Shown piece by piece: positions 44,901 through 57,403 of a DNA stretch of 64,000 bases. The notes beneath the pieces are model-generated. The model searched no databases, was not told the origin of the DNA, and worked only from the letters and a program-made list of their open reading frames with translations. This stretch comes from Catonia carolina (Eukaryota > Arthropoda > Insecta > Hemiptera > Achilidae), in the NCBI GenBank assembly GCA_035578175.1, contig JAQMRL010000004.1:38370901-38434900 (forward strand). Reading direction: 5' to 3'. Position 1 is the stretch's first letter, and the number at the start of each line of letters is the position of its first letter. A program made the translations under genes and the position numbers.

Positions 44901-47452
44901 AAGTAGGCTTGGAGGTGTAATTAATAATTCGAAACACCAATTTCAAACCTTTCCTTTGTTTAAGACCTATTCTGTCAAATAACTAGAACAGTAACGCCTA
45001 TGATATTGTAAAAGACGATGGATATTTTACAACTAACGGTTGTATCAAATTTGGCTGTCAGAGCAGAATCATTTTCATTTTATGAAAACAAATCCCGCTG
45101 TCAATCTAATAAGGTAGTTCCGGCATCATAGTGACGTTAGTGACGTGTATCAAAGTAACTTGCTGCTAAAATTGTCCCCATGTGTTACCCGTTGTATATC
45201 TACTCATTATTGTCTCTTTGTGTTAGCAACAGTAAAACGACGTGTACCAATTTGTTTTTGAACCTTTTGTGTGCATAGATGTCTCATTATTCATACACAA
45301 TCATAAACATTAACTGGAATGGAATTTTATACACTAACTGAAATAATCCGTGTATTTCTTTCAACGTATCAATAACGACTTCTGTAATATCATGTTAAAT
45401 AAATTCAAGGGTCTTTTCTGTTATTCCCCCCTCTGCATAATTTTGTGAATATTTCATATGCAACCTTACATTATTTTTAACGATAAAAACGGGAAAAATA
45501 TTTTAAAAATCCTACACCAATATTCTTCAAGATAAAGTTAAATAGCCTATAGGTAGGGTAAATACATTGCTTTTTCTCAATATTGTTATTGTACCTAATA
45601 ATGAAATATAAACTCATTGAGTACATGACATCAATAAATAAATTAATCATTAAGTTAATTTAACATAATATATTAAATATTATTAAATAATGTAATAACT
45701 TTCAATAAATAGTTAAGGTTAACTTGAAAAATATTGATATATATGATTTTTTCAAATATTTTTCTTGTTTTTATCGTTAAAAATACCGTAAGAATACCTA
45801 CACACGAAATATCCACAAAATTTGACAAATTATGCTGCGGGGATATTAGAAAAGACCCAAATTTACTTTTTAACATATTGTGATTATATTTAAAGGGAGT
45901 GTTGTTCCAGAATTCTCTAGTAAGACTGAGATTTTAAAATATTAACGAAAATAAAAAGAGTTAATAAATAGGGTAACTCCAAGAAAATAATTAAAAATAT
46001 AGCTGCTGCTACAATTTGGATTGTAATTTGTGTTGGATGACGCCATTTATTTGTAATTCATTTGTAAACTTGTTTTTGTATATATTTTTTATATAACAAC
46101 TTTTACTTGATTTGGTGGTTACCTATTCCTAGTAGATAATATTATGATTTTTTCTGTTTATATACACTGGAATAAATAAATAAATATTATTATTATAGTG
46201 TACAAATGGTTAGGTCTAGTGTAGACCTATTGTTGTAACGGCTACCTGAAATAGTCGGGGTATCTGTTTAGATAATTAGCTCTTTTGTTATGGTTTTGTA
46301 ATGTGTCCTTTGTTCAAATAAAATGTTTTTAACTTTTGTTAAGATTCATCCAGAACCGACAGAGAGACTTTGTATTTTTATTATTATTTAAAAAATCTCT
46401 GTTTTGTTTTTGGTTAATGTATGTGCAAAGATCACTTCATCATCTTCGTACTTGAAATAAGATGCTGTACATATAGAAATAAGTATAACATCACTGGTAA
46501 GGGGAATTTCTCACAAAATTTTGCATAAAAACTTATAAAATGTAGGTTCTTAAAACAGGTTGATTTTGATGAAATTGTTTCATTTTATTCGATTAGAAAG
46601 ATTTATGAGTGGTTCAGATATCTGAAGAAAGAAACTGGAAAGGTACTGGCTTAAACCCAAATGGGTTTTCTTCAAAGTTCAGCTCTGAGACACGCTTCAG
46701 TGATTCAGTGTATTTATAATTAAATTAGGTTAAATAAATGTTTAAGAACTTTTTATGATTAATTTTTTGAAAATTTCCATTTTGAAGCAGGTGGGAAAAT
46801 TTTAGTTGGTTAAATAATTTCATTATTTATAGTGCTTACATATTATAAAAATGAATTGTAATACAAAGTTAAATTCAAATTAAATTTAATTGAAGCTTCA
46901 ATAATATTCAAGATCATTTTTAGATCATCCATTAAATCTTTTACGTACAACATAATGTGAACTTCACAAACAAAAACTAATTTAAGATCTATACGTAAAA
47001 TATTAGGCTCACTTACTTTTGAGCAACTTTAAACACAATTGACTAATGTAACAATTTATACGTTGCTTGATTTAAAAATGATACAAAAATTTGGTAATTG
47101 CATTCATTCGTGTATTAAATGTTTGGCCTCCTCGCTACAGTCATTGTTACCTTTCATGAAATATTCTTTTCATGTCTCTGTATACTTATTAAATTTCATG
47201 TCTTTTTACAATTTAGTTCTTCAGACTAAGTACATTTCCTGATATATTCATTGAAAAGTGGTTAAAAACAGGGTACTTTATATGCGTAATTCGTTATAGT
47301 TAATACAATATTAATTTCCGAAAATGTTAATGTATATCTTGTAACCAACAATAAAACAAGCTTTAATTTGATATATTGTAATTGTCTTTCTATACAAGGG
47401 TTCAAAAGATATTGCTGTTTAAAGACAGGTGTTTTCTTTCGTGAATCGGACT
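44901..47452. other. Unassigned AT-rich sequence
   Basis: About 2.5 kb with no convincing gene. A run ending in AATAAATAAATAAATATTATT near 46170-46195 could be the tail of an old retroposon. Confidence 0.3.
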
Positions 47453-47690
47453 ACAGTCAGAGTTATCTCCTCTGAGAGTAATGAATTTCACTACACAGCC
47501 AGACCCTGTGGTGAATGAAGTGAAGGTATCATTTGCATGATGAAAAGTGGGTGCTTTTCGGAGGGCCTGGCATGCTGATAAGCATACTCTTTCAACTCAG
47601 TGAAGAAGGCAATCTTAAACGACCTAACTCCTCGTTTTTACTTAATAAAACCTCTAGAGGTTCAAATCAGTCTTTCAGCTGTTGACCTAA
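47453..47690 (+). repeat. SINE family A, copy A13 (5'-truncated)
   Basis: Covers the 3' two-thirds of the family, from CAGAGTTATCTCCTCTGAGA to CTGTTGACCTAAATAAATAA. The tail is AAT-rich rather than CAA-rich. Confidence 0.85.
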
Positions 47691-47959
47691 ATAAATAAGT
47701 AATAAGCCTAAATAAATAAGAAAATAAGTTTTTGGCTCTGAAAAATCACAAAACTGGAGTTCGCATCTTTTAATTTTTAGGTATGGAATTGTACTCGTTA
47801 TAAATAATATTTGTCATAAGATTGTAGGTTGGCGCATATGTAAGTTTCCCCATGAATGGGATATTTTATATCAATAAGTTTGCAACGGTGTTACGTTGGC
47901 AGCAACCACGTATAACAATAATTATTGTTCATTATAGTGAGGTGAATCTTTAAGGTGTA

Positions 47960-48672
47960 TCGTCCATTTTAACTCCAAGCTCTTCACGAGGGTGATCCAG
48001 ATAGGCGATTGGAATTCTGTGAGACAGTCGATATCTGTGTAGAAGTCGAACCAAATTTCTTGCGATCAATTTTGTAGTGCGGTGAGGCATATTTCAAACT
48101 CAATGGACGTGTAAATTGGCGTAACTGCATGTATTGGTCGGATGCAAATCCTCATTAGGTAATCCAAGAGCTCAGTGTGCTTGGTGTTATGATAGGGGAG
48201 GTATTTCGAGTACTGCTTTAATAGGTCCTTATGTTTTTGAGGAAAATGTTAACTCGGAAAGTTACTTACAGATGCTGTAAGAAGAAGTTTTTCCGGAACT
48301 TGAAAACAATCTTATTTACAATTTTTAAGCGCTAACCTAGCAACAAGATGGGGCTCCAGCACATTTCAGTATCAAAGTTCGAGAGATTTTGAATTCCAAA
48401 TTTAATGAATGGATTGGTCACCGTAGTACAATTGATTGGCCTGTGCGCATGTCAGACTTAACCTCATGTGATTTTTCACTGTAGGGTATTGTAAAGAAAT
48501 TGGGATTTCTTCAAAACCACAAAATCTAGACGAACTAAAAAGCAGAATAGAAAATGCATTTGACATCGTCAACGAAGATAAACTATTATTGTTGAAAATT
48601 TATCAGCCAGTTTTTATTCGTTGTATGAAGTGTATAAACAATAATGGTGGACATTTTGAACAACGCTATAAC
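47960..48672 (+). pseudogene. Decayed rosa-like mariner transposase
   Basis: Plus-strand conceptual translation gives DPDRRLEFCETV (about 47994), FKLNGRVNWRNCMYWSDANP (about 48090) and a GP-FEENVNSESYLQML region. QQDGAPAHFSIKVREILNS (second D, about 48341) and DWPVRMSDLTSCDFSLW (third D, about 48435) follow. The C-terminus is LKSRIENAFDIVNEDKLLLL. The spacing between the last two aspartates is 40-41, so it is related to the element at 37542 but far more diverged. Stops and frameshifts occur throughout, and terminal repeats are not evident. Confidence 0.8.
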
Positions 48673-48841
48673 ATAGGTATTAGAGGTAAATGTGACAGTT
48701 TTGCTTCACTAAGCAAACTTTTTAGCAGAGTAAAAAACTAAATTAGATCAAAAAATAACATTTTCAGTTTTTTTTTGTTGAAAATATTATTTATTAATTT
48801 CTGTGCATAAAAATAACCCAATTTTTTATTTTGAATTCCAA

Positions 48842-49507
48842 AACCTGATTAAATTTCCAAAAATAGACAGTACGTCAAATAGGGAAAATTAACCTTAGTT
48901 TTACCAATGTATTTCTTTATGGTGAAGTTAAGATCCCTTTTCTGTTTGATGCGTAAAAGAAAAACTAAAGTTCTGGCTCAAAACATAAAAAAGTAGAAAA
49001 GCACTTGCGAATATGCTTCCAAGAAAATAGTCCAAATTGGTGTCTCAACACTTATCAAGAAAATCAATAAAATTCTTAGAATGTAAATTAGGCCTATTTC
49101 CTCCAGAATTATTATCTTATTATTTATTTTATTTCTTATATTAGTTTCCTTAGTATTATTTCAATAATTACTAATGCAATTTGTTAAAGAAATAAAAATT
49201 ATTTAGTAAAGTTTTATCCTTGTATGTTAAAATTACAAAAAAATTTCAATCTTTTGTCCGTCCGTGAATTTTTATATTTGACATGATCTCAGAAAATCTG
49301 CTACAGTATTTTTAATATTTCAAATATCAACCTGATTAAATTCCCAAAAATAGACAGTACGTCAAATAGGAAAAATGGACCTTAGCTTTACCAATGTATT
49401 TCTTAATGGTGAAGTTAAGATCCCTTTTATGTTTGATACGTAAAAGAAAAACTAAAGTTCTGGCTCAAAACATGAAAAAGTAGAAAAGCACTTGCGAATA
49501 TCCTTCT
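48842..49507 (+). repeat. Pair of ~180 bp direct repeats, 486 bp apart
   Basis: Copies at 48842-49020 and 49328-49507 both read ACCTGATTAAAT(T/-)CC...AAAATAGACAGTACGTCAAA through AAAAGCACTTGCGAATAT with few differences. The 307 bp between them is AT-rich and unrecognised. They could be a local duplication or the two ends of a small element; no coding sequence lies between. Confidence 0.8.
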
Positions 49508-50337
49508 ATAATGTTTGAATACATCACTGGATTCAGCACAAAATTTTACAGACGTAAAACGTGACATCTGAAAAAGACAAGGAAAATAAATACTAATAGA
49601 AATACACTAATAAAACAATGTCACTAAAATATTAACCAACTTTAATTGCAATTTCCCAAAAACAAATGCGTTTCTTAAACTTCATCTTTAAAATTCTCTA
49701 ACTTTTTTTATAAATAATTATATAAAAACGTAAAAATATCATTGTTTTCAGCATTAAATGCTCTGTAAGAAACACTCATAACCTCACTTTTGACTTGGGT
49801 GAAGGTAATATCCCTTTTCGTATTGACCATCACAAATACAGTTGAAATAATAAATCTCTTTTCTTGCTTGTTAGTTTCGTATTCCGTTAACTTTTAACGC
49901 CTTTCATTTTTACTTCTTCTGCTTATGTGTGAAACTGACATATGCGCCATCCGATGTCTAAGTAGACCTAAAACATGTGTTGTTCTTTAAATCAGAATAA
50001 TAATCAGTCATAAAACCCCCATCTGAAAACTCTGGAAGACAAGTTCCAAGCAAAATATATTTCAAGCACATACAAAACATAGTTTCAAAAAACCCCAAAA
50101 CAACTAAATTTAAATGAAGTATCTCTACAAGATAGTAGTTTCTGAACATATTCTGTTTAGAATATTTAGTAGTAGTGTAGTTGTAGTAATTTAAATGAAG
50201 TGTCTTGCTAATTTCGGTGAAAAGGCGAAAAATTGAATGTCATGTTTTTGCCTTTTATAGAGCTCAGGGTACTTTTTCATGGCTGGATTCGTAGTCTACG
50301 CCTCAGAAAGCATTAGAATCGACTATTAACAGAAAAA
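49508..50337. other. Unassigned AT-rich sequence
   Basis: No gene or repeat recognised. Confidence 0.3.
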
Positions 50338-50712
50338 ATTCAGCTGAAAAGCTAATTTGAACCTCTAGAGGTTTTACTAAGTAAAACGAGGGGTGAGTTG
50401 GTTTACAATTGCCTTCCTCACTGAGTGTAAAAGTATGCTTATCAACATGCCAGACCCTCCGAAAAGCATCTACTCTCCACCCTGCAAATGACACCGTTAC
50501 TTCATTCACCACAGGGTCTGGCTGTATAGAAATTCATTACTTTCAGGGGATAAGAACACTGACTAATGTTTTTGCACCTCTACCTCTTCTGTTATTAAAT
50601 AGTTCAGTCATATAATTGGCTGAACATGTGGTAAGAAACTGAACTTCTGTTGGAGCCTTGGAACTAGCAGATCGAGTCCAAGTAATTTAACGCTCCACCT
50701 GCCTGTTATGGG
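50338..50712 (-). repeat. SINE family A, copy A14
   Basis: Minus-strand copy from TTCAGCTGAAAAGCTAATTT to the complement of GCCCATAACAGGCAGGTGG. The extreme 3' tail (GTTGTTTAGGTCA) is missing. Confidence 0.85.
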
Positions 50713-51831
50713 CCTTCTTAAAAAAAAATCATAATATCAGTAAAGATCATTAAAAAATTGTAATTTTTAGTATAACATAGTCTAATAGTATCTTCAGTAT
50801 TGGTTCTTAGAATAATAGAAATCGTTAGGTAGTTTAGGAATGAAAAAGTTGTACTTTAGTACAAGATTAGGTACATAGAAATATTTAAATTTGATAATTT
50901 TAAATTCAAAACACATTTGGAAATTTAAAATGTAAAAATACACTAATATACATACGATGTATAGCATTACTTTAAGACAAAAGCTGCAACGGAATGACAA
51001 TACCGAAAGTATATATTAAGTTTGTGTTAGTAGAAAATGTGCGTGTATATTAGAGTGAGAGGATAAAAGAGAGAAACAGACAAGTTGGAGAGAGATCGTT
51101 ATCCCCAGGGATTGGAAGGGTTCCCCGCATTCCCTGGAGTCATTAGCCGTTCCTAGTCCCAGGCATTGTTAGTTCGCTCCTCAGCCCCCGCATACCACAT
51201 ATTCCCATACTATTTGTCTCTCTCACTTGTTATTTCTCTCAACGAGTATGATTTCAGTTTAAGAGTAAGGATGGATTGTTAAGTTCTACATCAACAGGAA
51301 CAAATTACCCTGTCGTTTGTTTGAGATTAACACCATTTATTAGAATTTTATGAAATACTTTTTTCATTTTTGTTTTGTTTATTTATCATTGTATTTTCCA
51401 TTTACATTAATTTTAGGATTCAAAATCTTATGAGATAAGCCTCTGTTTTTCTATATCCAAATTGACTATTATCCTAACATTTTCTCTTAATAATTCTCAA
51501 AGACTTTCCAAATACCCTAATACCCAATTATATTCGTAGTATTTCTAAATATACAGAATGTTTTCTTGTAAGTTTCATCCAGTTTCCCAAAAATTTAGAA
51601 TGAATTTACAAAAAACTCTTCACTTTAGTCTATAACTGATGAAGCATTCAAGTAGAACATTTTTGTTTGTTTTATCTCCGACTTTTTTTAATGCAGATAT
51701 TGAGGGGTTATGATGGTAATGAGTAATAAAAAGATGCCAGAGTTGACTGGAAATCAAAAACGGGACCCCTGGTACTAAAGCCAGATATAACATTCAAATC
51801 CTGCTTTAAAAACCTTTGCCAAATAAAACAA
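50713..51831. other. Unassigned; GC-richer patch near 51070-51250
   Basis: CCCAGGGATTGGAAGGGTTC ... CTCAGCCCCCGCATACCAC stands out in composition but has no open frame of note. The remainder is AT-rich, with nothing recognised. Confidence 0.3.
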
Positions 51832-52757
51832 AATATCTGGTGTGAAACACTCACACTACTTTCTCTTGCCAATAAAAAATTTAACCTAACATTAGCAATA
51901 AACAAAAACATAACCTTATTTTAATCATAAGCGGATGATGCAAAATGAAAATCAACCTCAGTTTGGCTTAATAATATGAAAAATCACTCTTTGACGCTAA
52001 ACAATGCTCTGTAGAAAAAAATGCGTAGATAAAAGTTGTAGGTCTTTTAATTTCCTATAAATTTTATTATATATACACCTTTGTAGTAAAATGCATACTA
52101 AGGCCGAAATCTTAAAAAATTAATTTTTTTACAGATTTTCATGAAAAAAAACGAAAATCACTAATTACCGCTAAACTAAGCGTTATACAAAGAAATGTTT
52201 AAATAAAAGTTGTACATTTTTAAATTGCCTACAGCTTTGTTTTTATACACTTTTTCCCTAAAAAGCATTTTAAGGCCGCAATCTGAAAAAAAAACATTTT
52301 TTCTACGAGTGAACAGCCTCTCCAAGAATTTAAACAGGCATGGCGCCTACTCTATCTTGTAGAGTAGGTATGAAAAATTTAGTAAATGATGCGATTTTTA
52401 AAAAAATCGTAGGCGCCATTTAAAGAACATCGCAAAAAGTGAAAAATGACACGAATAAAATACTACTTTTGGTTGACCGATTTTCATGAAAATGTTCGTG
52501 TCGGGTTCTCTAGTGGTACCTAACTTAAGTTTCAAGTTTTAATTCGTACGATGTTCCTTCTTGAAATTTTTTGTTCACACAGACACACACACACACCCAG
52601 ACCAATCGCTAAAACATGTTAGAAACATGGTACGTGTTGTAAAACATGTCAGGGGGTCTGAAAACCTGTAGATCCGGTAAAACCTCGATTTCAAAAAATC
52701 GACCTGAAAACAATACTTTCCTTTCTATTATATTCGTATAGGCAAGAGAAAGTAAAA
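51832..52757 (+). mobile_element. Family C element, copy C8
   Basis: Full-length copy from ATATCTGGTGTGAAACACTC to GGCAAGAGAAAGTAAAAATG, with two internal subunits and a short CA repeat near 52580. One of the best references for the family. Confidence 0.8.
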
Positions 52758-53260
52758 ATGAAACTCTGTAACATCCATGAATGATATTAATAACAATCTT
52801 AATGAGTAGGTAAAAACAACGAATTACTTGGGCTACCAAATCAGTTTTGATATAAAACTTGATGTTGCGAAAAATTCATCGAGTTTAGCGAATATATGAA
52901 ACAATTGCAACTGCATTAAGGAAAATGCCTAGAAACACTTCATATTTTGAATGGCAGTTTTGTAACCATTTTGTATTTAAGAACATCTTGGCCTGTTACA
53001 GTGGTGTAACGAACAAATTTTAAAAGCAATTTGTTTATGACAGTTCAAAAATTTTATCCATTCTCTGTTTACCTCTAACTGTCAAAACCATATTTTTTTA
53101 TGTTGTTTATAAAAGTATGTTACAGCTGTACCAAAAATATTATTATCCCTTAGCAACTCAGTACACAATATATTGTTCTGTTTTTGTACAAAATTAATCT
53201 GATAAGCTATTTTTCAATGTCTTGAATTTCCAGATATATTTGGCCATAACATAATTGTAT
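52758..53260. other. Unassigned AT-rich sequence
   Basis: No gene or repeat recognised; the left target duplication of A15 lies at its end. Confidence 0.3.
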
Positions 53261-53823
53261 GTCGATAACAGACAGGCGGAGTGTTAAATTATTTGCAATC
53301 AAACTGTTAGTTTCAGGGCTAGAAGAAATAGTTCTGTTTCTTATCACAACATGGTCAGCCAATTAAATGACCGAATCATTTAAAAACAGTAGAGGTAGAT
53401 GAGTAAAAGACACTACTCAGAGTTGTCTCCTCTGTAAGTAATGAATTTCATTATACAGCCAGACCCTGTGGTGAAGTAAAGGTGTAATTTGTAGGGTGGA
53501 AAATATGTGCTTTTCAGAGAGCCTGGCATGCTAATAAGCGTAGTTTTCCACTCAGTGAGGAAGGCAAGGTTTTTTTTTGTTTAACGTCCGACTCTTCTGC
53601 AATGACTGCTAATGCAGACGGTGAAGGATGAAATTATTTTTGTAACGTATGAAAATATGCTATGCCTGAATGGGATTCGAACCCAAGACCGCATGATGAG
53701 AGGCGAGCACGTTACCAACTACGCCAATGCGGCCGGCATTGGTTAACTACCTCAACCTCGTTTTATTTAGTAAAGCCTCCACAGTTTCAAACTTGCTTTT
53801 TGGCTGATGACCTAAACAACAAC
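53261..53823 (+). repeat. SINE family A, copy A15, carrying a nested SINE
   Basis: Starts GTCGATAACAGACAGGCGG and ends CTGATGACCTAAACAACAAC. It is flanked by the 13 bp duplication AACATAATTGTAT (53248-53260 and 53824-53836). The D1 SINE at 53570-53734 splits it within the GGCAATGGT segment. Confidence 0.92.
53570..53734 (-). repeat. tRNA-derived SINE family D, copy D1, inside A15
   Basis: On the minus strand the head reads GGCCGCATTGGCGTAGTTGG (A box) and CTTGGGTTCGAATCCCATTC (B box). The body CACCGTCTGCATTAGC...GTCGGACGTTAAAC and a poly(A) follow. The flanks GGCAAGG and GGCATTGG suggest an imperfect target duplication made from the A sequence GGCAATGG. The body recurs at 39366-39460. Confidence 0.85.
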
Positions 53824-53984
53824 AACATAATTGTATTGCTATATTTATAAAAACAAGATTTACTTACTTTTAAATAAAACATGTGAAATGTTAAGAAGAA
53901 TTTTATTAAAAAATAGGACTCAAGGATCCACATGACAACGAAAAATTGTATATTTTTATAATCAGGGTTTTGTGAACTATAAAT

Positions 53985-54185
53985 TCATCTTCTTCTCCCA
54001 ACCATGGATTAGGCTGCAGCCTGTTCCGAACTTGCAAACTATATCATCTATCTCCATCTTCTTCTAGGTCTACCGACATCCCTTTTACCTTCTAGAGCAT
54101 ACCAGTGGGCCTGATTAGGTATCTTCTTGTGATCTGACATTCTTGCCATGTGCTGTCTCCAAATTTGGTGATAATCCTTTATCTT
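53985..54185 (-). pseudogene. LINE 3' end fragment
   Basis: The minus strand reads IWRQHMARMSDHKKIPNQAH then GKRDVGRPRRRWRQMI and FASSEQAAA-SMVGRRR, a typical LINE C-terminus with a GRPRRRW motif. The tail has GAAGAAGATG-type repeats. Confidence 0.7.
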
Positions 54186-54397
54186 TATCTTTATAAAGAC
54201 TACAAGTACAAAATAATTTATTTAAACAACATTTTAAAAAGTATAGCTGCTAGTACAATATAGTTTTATATTGTTATTTCTTCTTCTTCTCACAATCAAG
54301 AATTAGGGTTCCGCCTGTTTCGACTCACAACGGCGAAAGCTATGATTAAAAGCTATAATTATTGCCATCTTTTGCAAATGTGCAGTGCGTGCTACAA

Positions 54398-54535
54398 CTG
54401 GTAACCAGTGTCTAATATTCAAATCTGTTTAAAAGTAACTGCCTTTATTAGAATTTGAACCACGCAAACTTCCACTAGACCAAATGAACCACCAAAAAGA
54501 ATTAGTGGAATTTACCACTAGACCAACCCGGTGGG
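54398..54535 (-). repeat. SINE family B, copy B7 (head half)
   Basis: Minus-strand head half from GGTAACCAGTGTCTAATATT to ACCAACCCGGTGGGTTAGC. The tail half is absent. Between B7 and B5 lies a 'GAAGATAAGAAGAAG' LINE-tail-like scrap (about 54560-54613). Confidence 0.8.
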
Positions 54536-54620
54536 TTAGCTTTCTAATAGAAAAAAATTGATGCCGGAACAGACTAGGTGACCTGCGGCAAACGAAGATA
54601 AGAAGAAGAAAGCGAAAACT

Positions 54621-54951
54621 TCTTTTTTTTAATCCCTAATGTGTGTACGTTGCAATCTGTTCAATTCAGAATAATAAGCAACCCCATGACCCAATGAGAT
54701 GAGGATGATATGTATGACTTGTACATGAGGTGTAGTCTTGTACTGACTCAGGCCGACCATTCCTGAGAGGATATGGTTAATGGAACCCCAACCATCAAAG
54801 TACACACTTGTAACCACTATCTATGATTCAAATCCGTATAAAAGTAACTACCTTTACTAGGATTTGAACCAGGAACCTTCTCTTCGAAAATCAGCTGTGA
54901 AACAGCTGATTTTGGCGACGACTTTACCTCTAGACCAACCCGGTGGGTCAA
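54621..54951 (-). repeat. SINE family B, copy B5 (full length)
   Basis: Complete minus-strand copy, from the T run and AATCCCTAATGTGTGTACG to ACCAACCCGGTGGGTCA. The target duplication is (G)CGAAAACT (54612-54620 and 54952-54960). Best reference for family B. Confidence 0.92.
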
Positions 54952-54960
54952 ACGAAAACT

Positions 54961-55555
54961 GAGAAACAAAACAGCATTGTGTTAAGAAATGACTACTTAC
55001 AAGTATACCGGGCCTCCTGTTTAGCATTTATGTACTTTCTCACTCTGCAAGTGACAATTTCAATTCATTCGTCTTAAGATTTGACTTCACTTTTTGATAA
55101 ATGGCATTTTCCGAGTAAAACCTACCTAATTTTTACGTTGAAGTCTGGTTTCATAAAATAATGGCAATGTTGATGATCAAAAAATACATAAAAACGAAAA
55201 ATATTCATATGTAATTTCGTCTAACTGATAAAAAAATTCATATGATCTTTTCTATTCTAATTACTTCTTCAAGTTCTAGAGTTGTTTTAAAAAGTTCACT
55301 GCTATTCGAGTGATGAGCAGTCTTGCCAGAAACGCTACAACTTTGTCCCTTGTATGCAGTATAGTATATAAAAATCAGTTACTAGTGAGAAAAAAATAAT
55401 TTCATTTTTTTAAATTTTTTAATATAAAAAATTGAGACACAAATATATTGAAATAACAATCTGTCTCGCAAATGTTAGCAAAGTAATTTTTGTTGTTAAT
55501 TCATGCATAATTTTGAACAGCAAATTGTGCCTTTCCATATGAAAATATGGATTTT
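54961..55555. other. Unassigned AT-rich sequence
   Basis: No gene. A short piece near 55010-55070 (CGGGCCTCCTGTTTAGCATT...CACTCTGCAAGTGACAATTT) is a very worn minus-strand scrap of family A. Confidence 0.4.
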
Positions 55556-55715
55556 TATTTTAAGTTGTATCAATATTTTGGTTATTAGCGACTATTTTGA
55601 AATATGAAACAATGGATTTTGAGTGCAATTTCCAGACCCTATTCAAAAATCGAACCTGGGACCTTCCGTTAGTATGTAAGTGCGTAACCACTACATCTGG
55701 GAGCAGCCACAATGT
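55556..55715 (-). repeat. SINE family E, copy E3
   Basis: Tail body TTTTAAGTTGTATCAATATT...ATTAGCGACTATT, then the minus-strand head with a B-box-like GGTTCGATTTTTGAATAGGG. Worn but collinear with E2. Confidence 0.7.
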
Positions 55716-57348
55716 TTCCTTTTTTTAAAAAGTCCACGAAATAATACAGAATACAAAATTAAATAACATCTGAGTGAGTAAAGCAAAGGACATTGCTGAT
55801 GTCAGCGCAATTTTCACTAACAGAGTAAGTAAAAAACAACAGAAATGAGACATTGATATGTGTCTCGAAGCGTATCTGGCAATACGAACTGAGGCATAAA
55901 AATATGTCTCACAGCAGTTAACCTGTTAAATTGCATTATAGACATTTGGGTTTAACATTACAATTCACAAGGAAATAGAATATTTATCTATAAAACTTTT
56001 CCATTAGTACAACTCAACTTATAATCAATACTTCTATCGGTAAGTTAAAACTCGAACAGTGGGGGAGCAAACGAAATGAATTTGAAGTTTTAAACTTGGA
56101 TTTACAGAAAGTAAGACTAACCAATATTAAAGAAGGCAATACTTTACTTTGTCGGTTCTATAATACTTCAGAGGCTTTAGTGCCTTTAATGTTTCTTACT
56201 GATAAGTTAACTTTAGGTGAGTAAAGTTCACTGAGACCTGCTTCGAAATTGGTTACAATGTCGTACATCATACTAATGATGTTTTAATGCTGAAGTTACT
56301 TAGGGCTAAAATATAAACGATCATAGGCTTTTAGATACACAGAATAATGCCAAATTTTACATAATTCCTCTATAAATTTATTTACTTAATTATCTATGAC
56401 ACAAAGAAATTTTCTTAAAATGAAACGATTTAAGTGCTGTAGTCAATTTACTAATATTATAAAGGAGTAACATTTGTTTGTTTCTAAAGGTAACCTCAGA
56501 TACTACCCAATCGATTTCAAACATTTTTTTAATGATGGAAGCTTAGAGCTTCCTGAATAACATCAGTTTTATACAAAGTGTCAAAAAAACAACTGAGTGA
56601 CGTTCGTATTAGCAGGCGGCATGGAGGCAGTTTAGATTTTTAGAGTAACTTATTAGCTACCGCTAGAGTGCTCACTGAGCTAATTTGGTAATCACTAACT
56701 AATTGGTAATATTTTTCGTGAATGGAGTTGAACAGCTTCTTCCAGATTTTAACATGATTTTATTTAACATTGGATAGTTACAAGTTGCTATTTCACAAGA
56801 AATGTACAAAAATCTATAGCAAACTTAAGTGGTTAACATTGTCGTCGTCATCCGAGGTCTCATGGTTATCTTTCACTTAGTATTGTCCATCATTTTGGAT
56901 GTAACGGCGCAAGGGTTTCTCCCATTTTTAAGGATTATCTTGATCCTTTGAAACCATTCTCAAATTTTGGAAATAGCATCAAATCACTAGTGTACAGTAT
57001 ACATTTATAAAAAAATAAATAATATTCATATTTTCTACTTTATCCTAATAGTAGGGGAATTATGAGAAGTTACAAATGATCCATTTGGAAAATCTACACT
57101 GCGTTAGGCCAATCCTTAATATTAGAGAAGCCATCTTGTTTTACATTTTGAATAATAAAATGGAGTACATTTTATTATCAAGCCACGCCCACAATTCATT
57201 TGATCAGCAACAAATTAAACCTTGTCAAGTGACGTATTTATATAACGTATATTCTATTTTTACAAATTAAAACAAATAACGAATTGTTAATTAAGTTATA
57301 CGATTTCCTTAATTAAATTCTGTTCTACTTGGATTGCTAATTTTAAAA
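55716..57348. other. Unassigned AT-rich sequence
   Basis: About 1.6 kb with no recognised gene or repeat. Confidence 0.3.
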
Positions 57349-57403
57349 CCCACCGGGTTGGTCTAGGGGTAAAGTTGTTACCGTGAGTCAGCTGTTTAAA
57401 ACA

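Noticed and set aside
48842..49507. LTR retrotransposon
   Set aside because: The repeats lack TG...CA ends, a primer-binding site and any coding sequence between them.
53660..53734. Functional tRNA gene
   Set aside because: The tRNA-like head is joined to a D SINE body with poly(A), and it interrupts another SINE.
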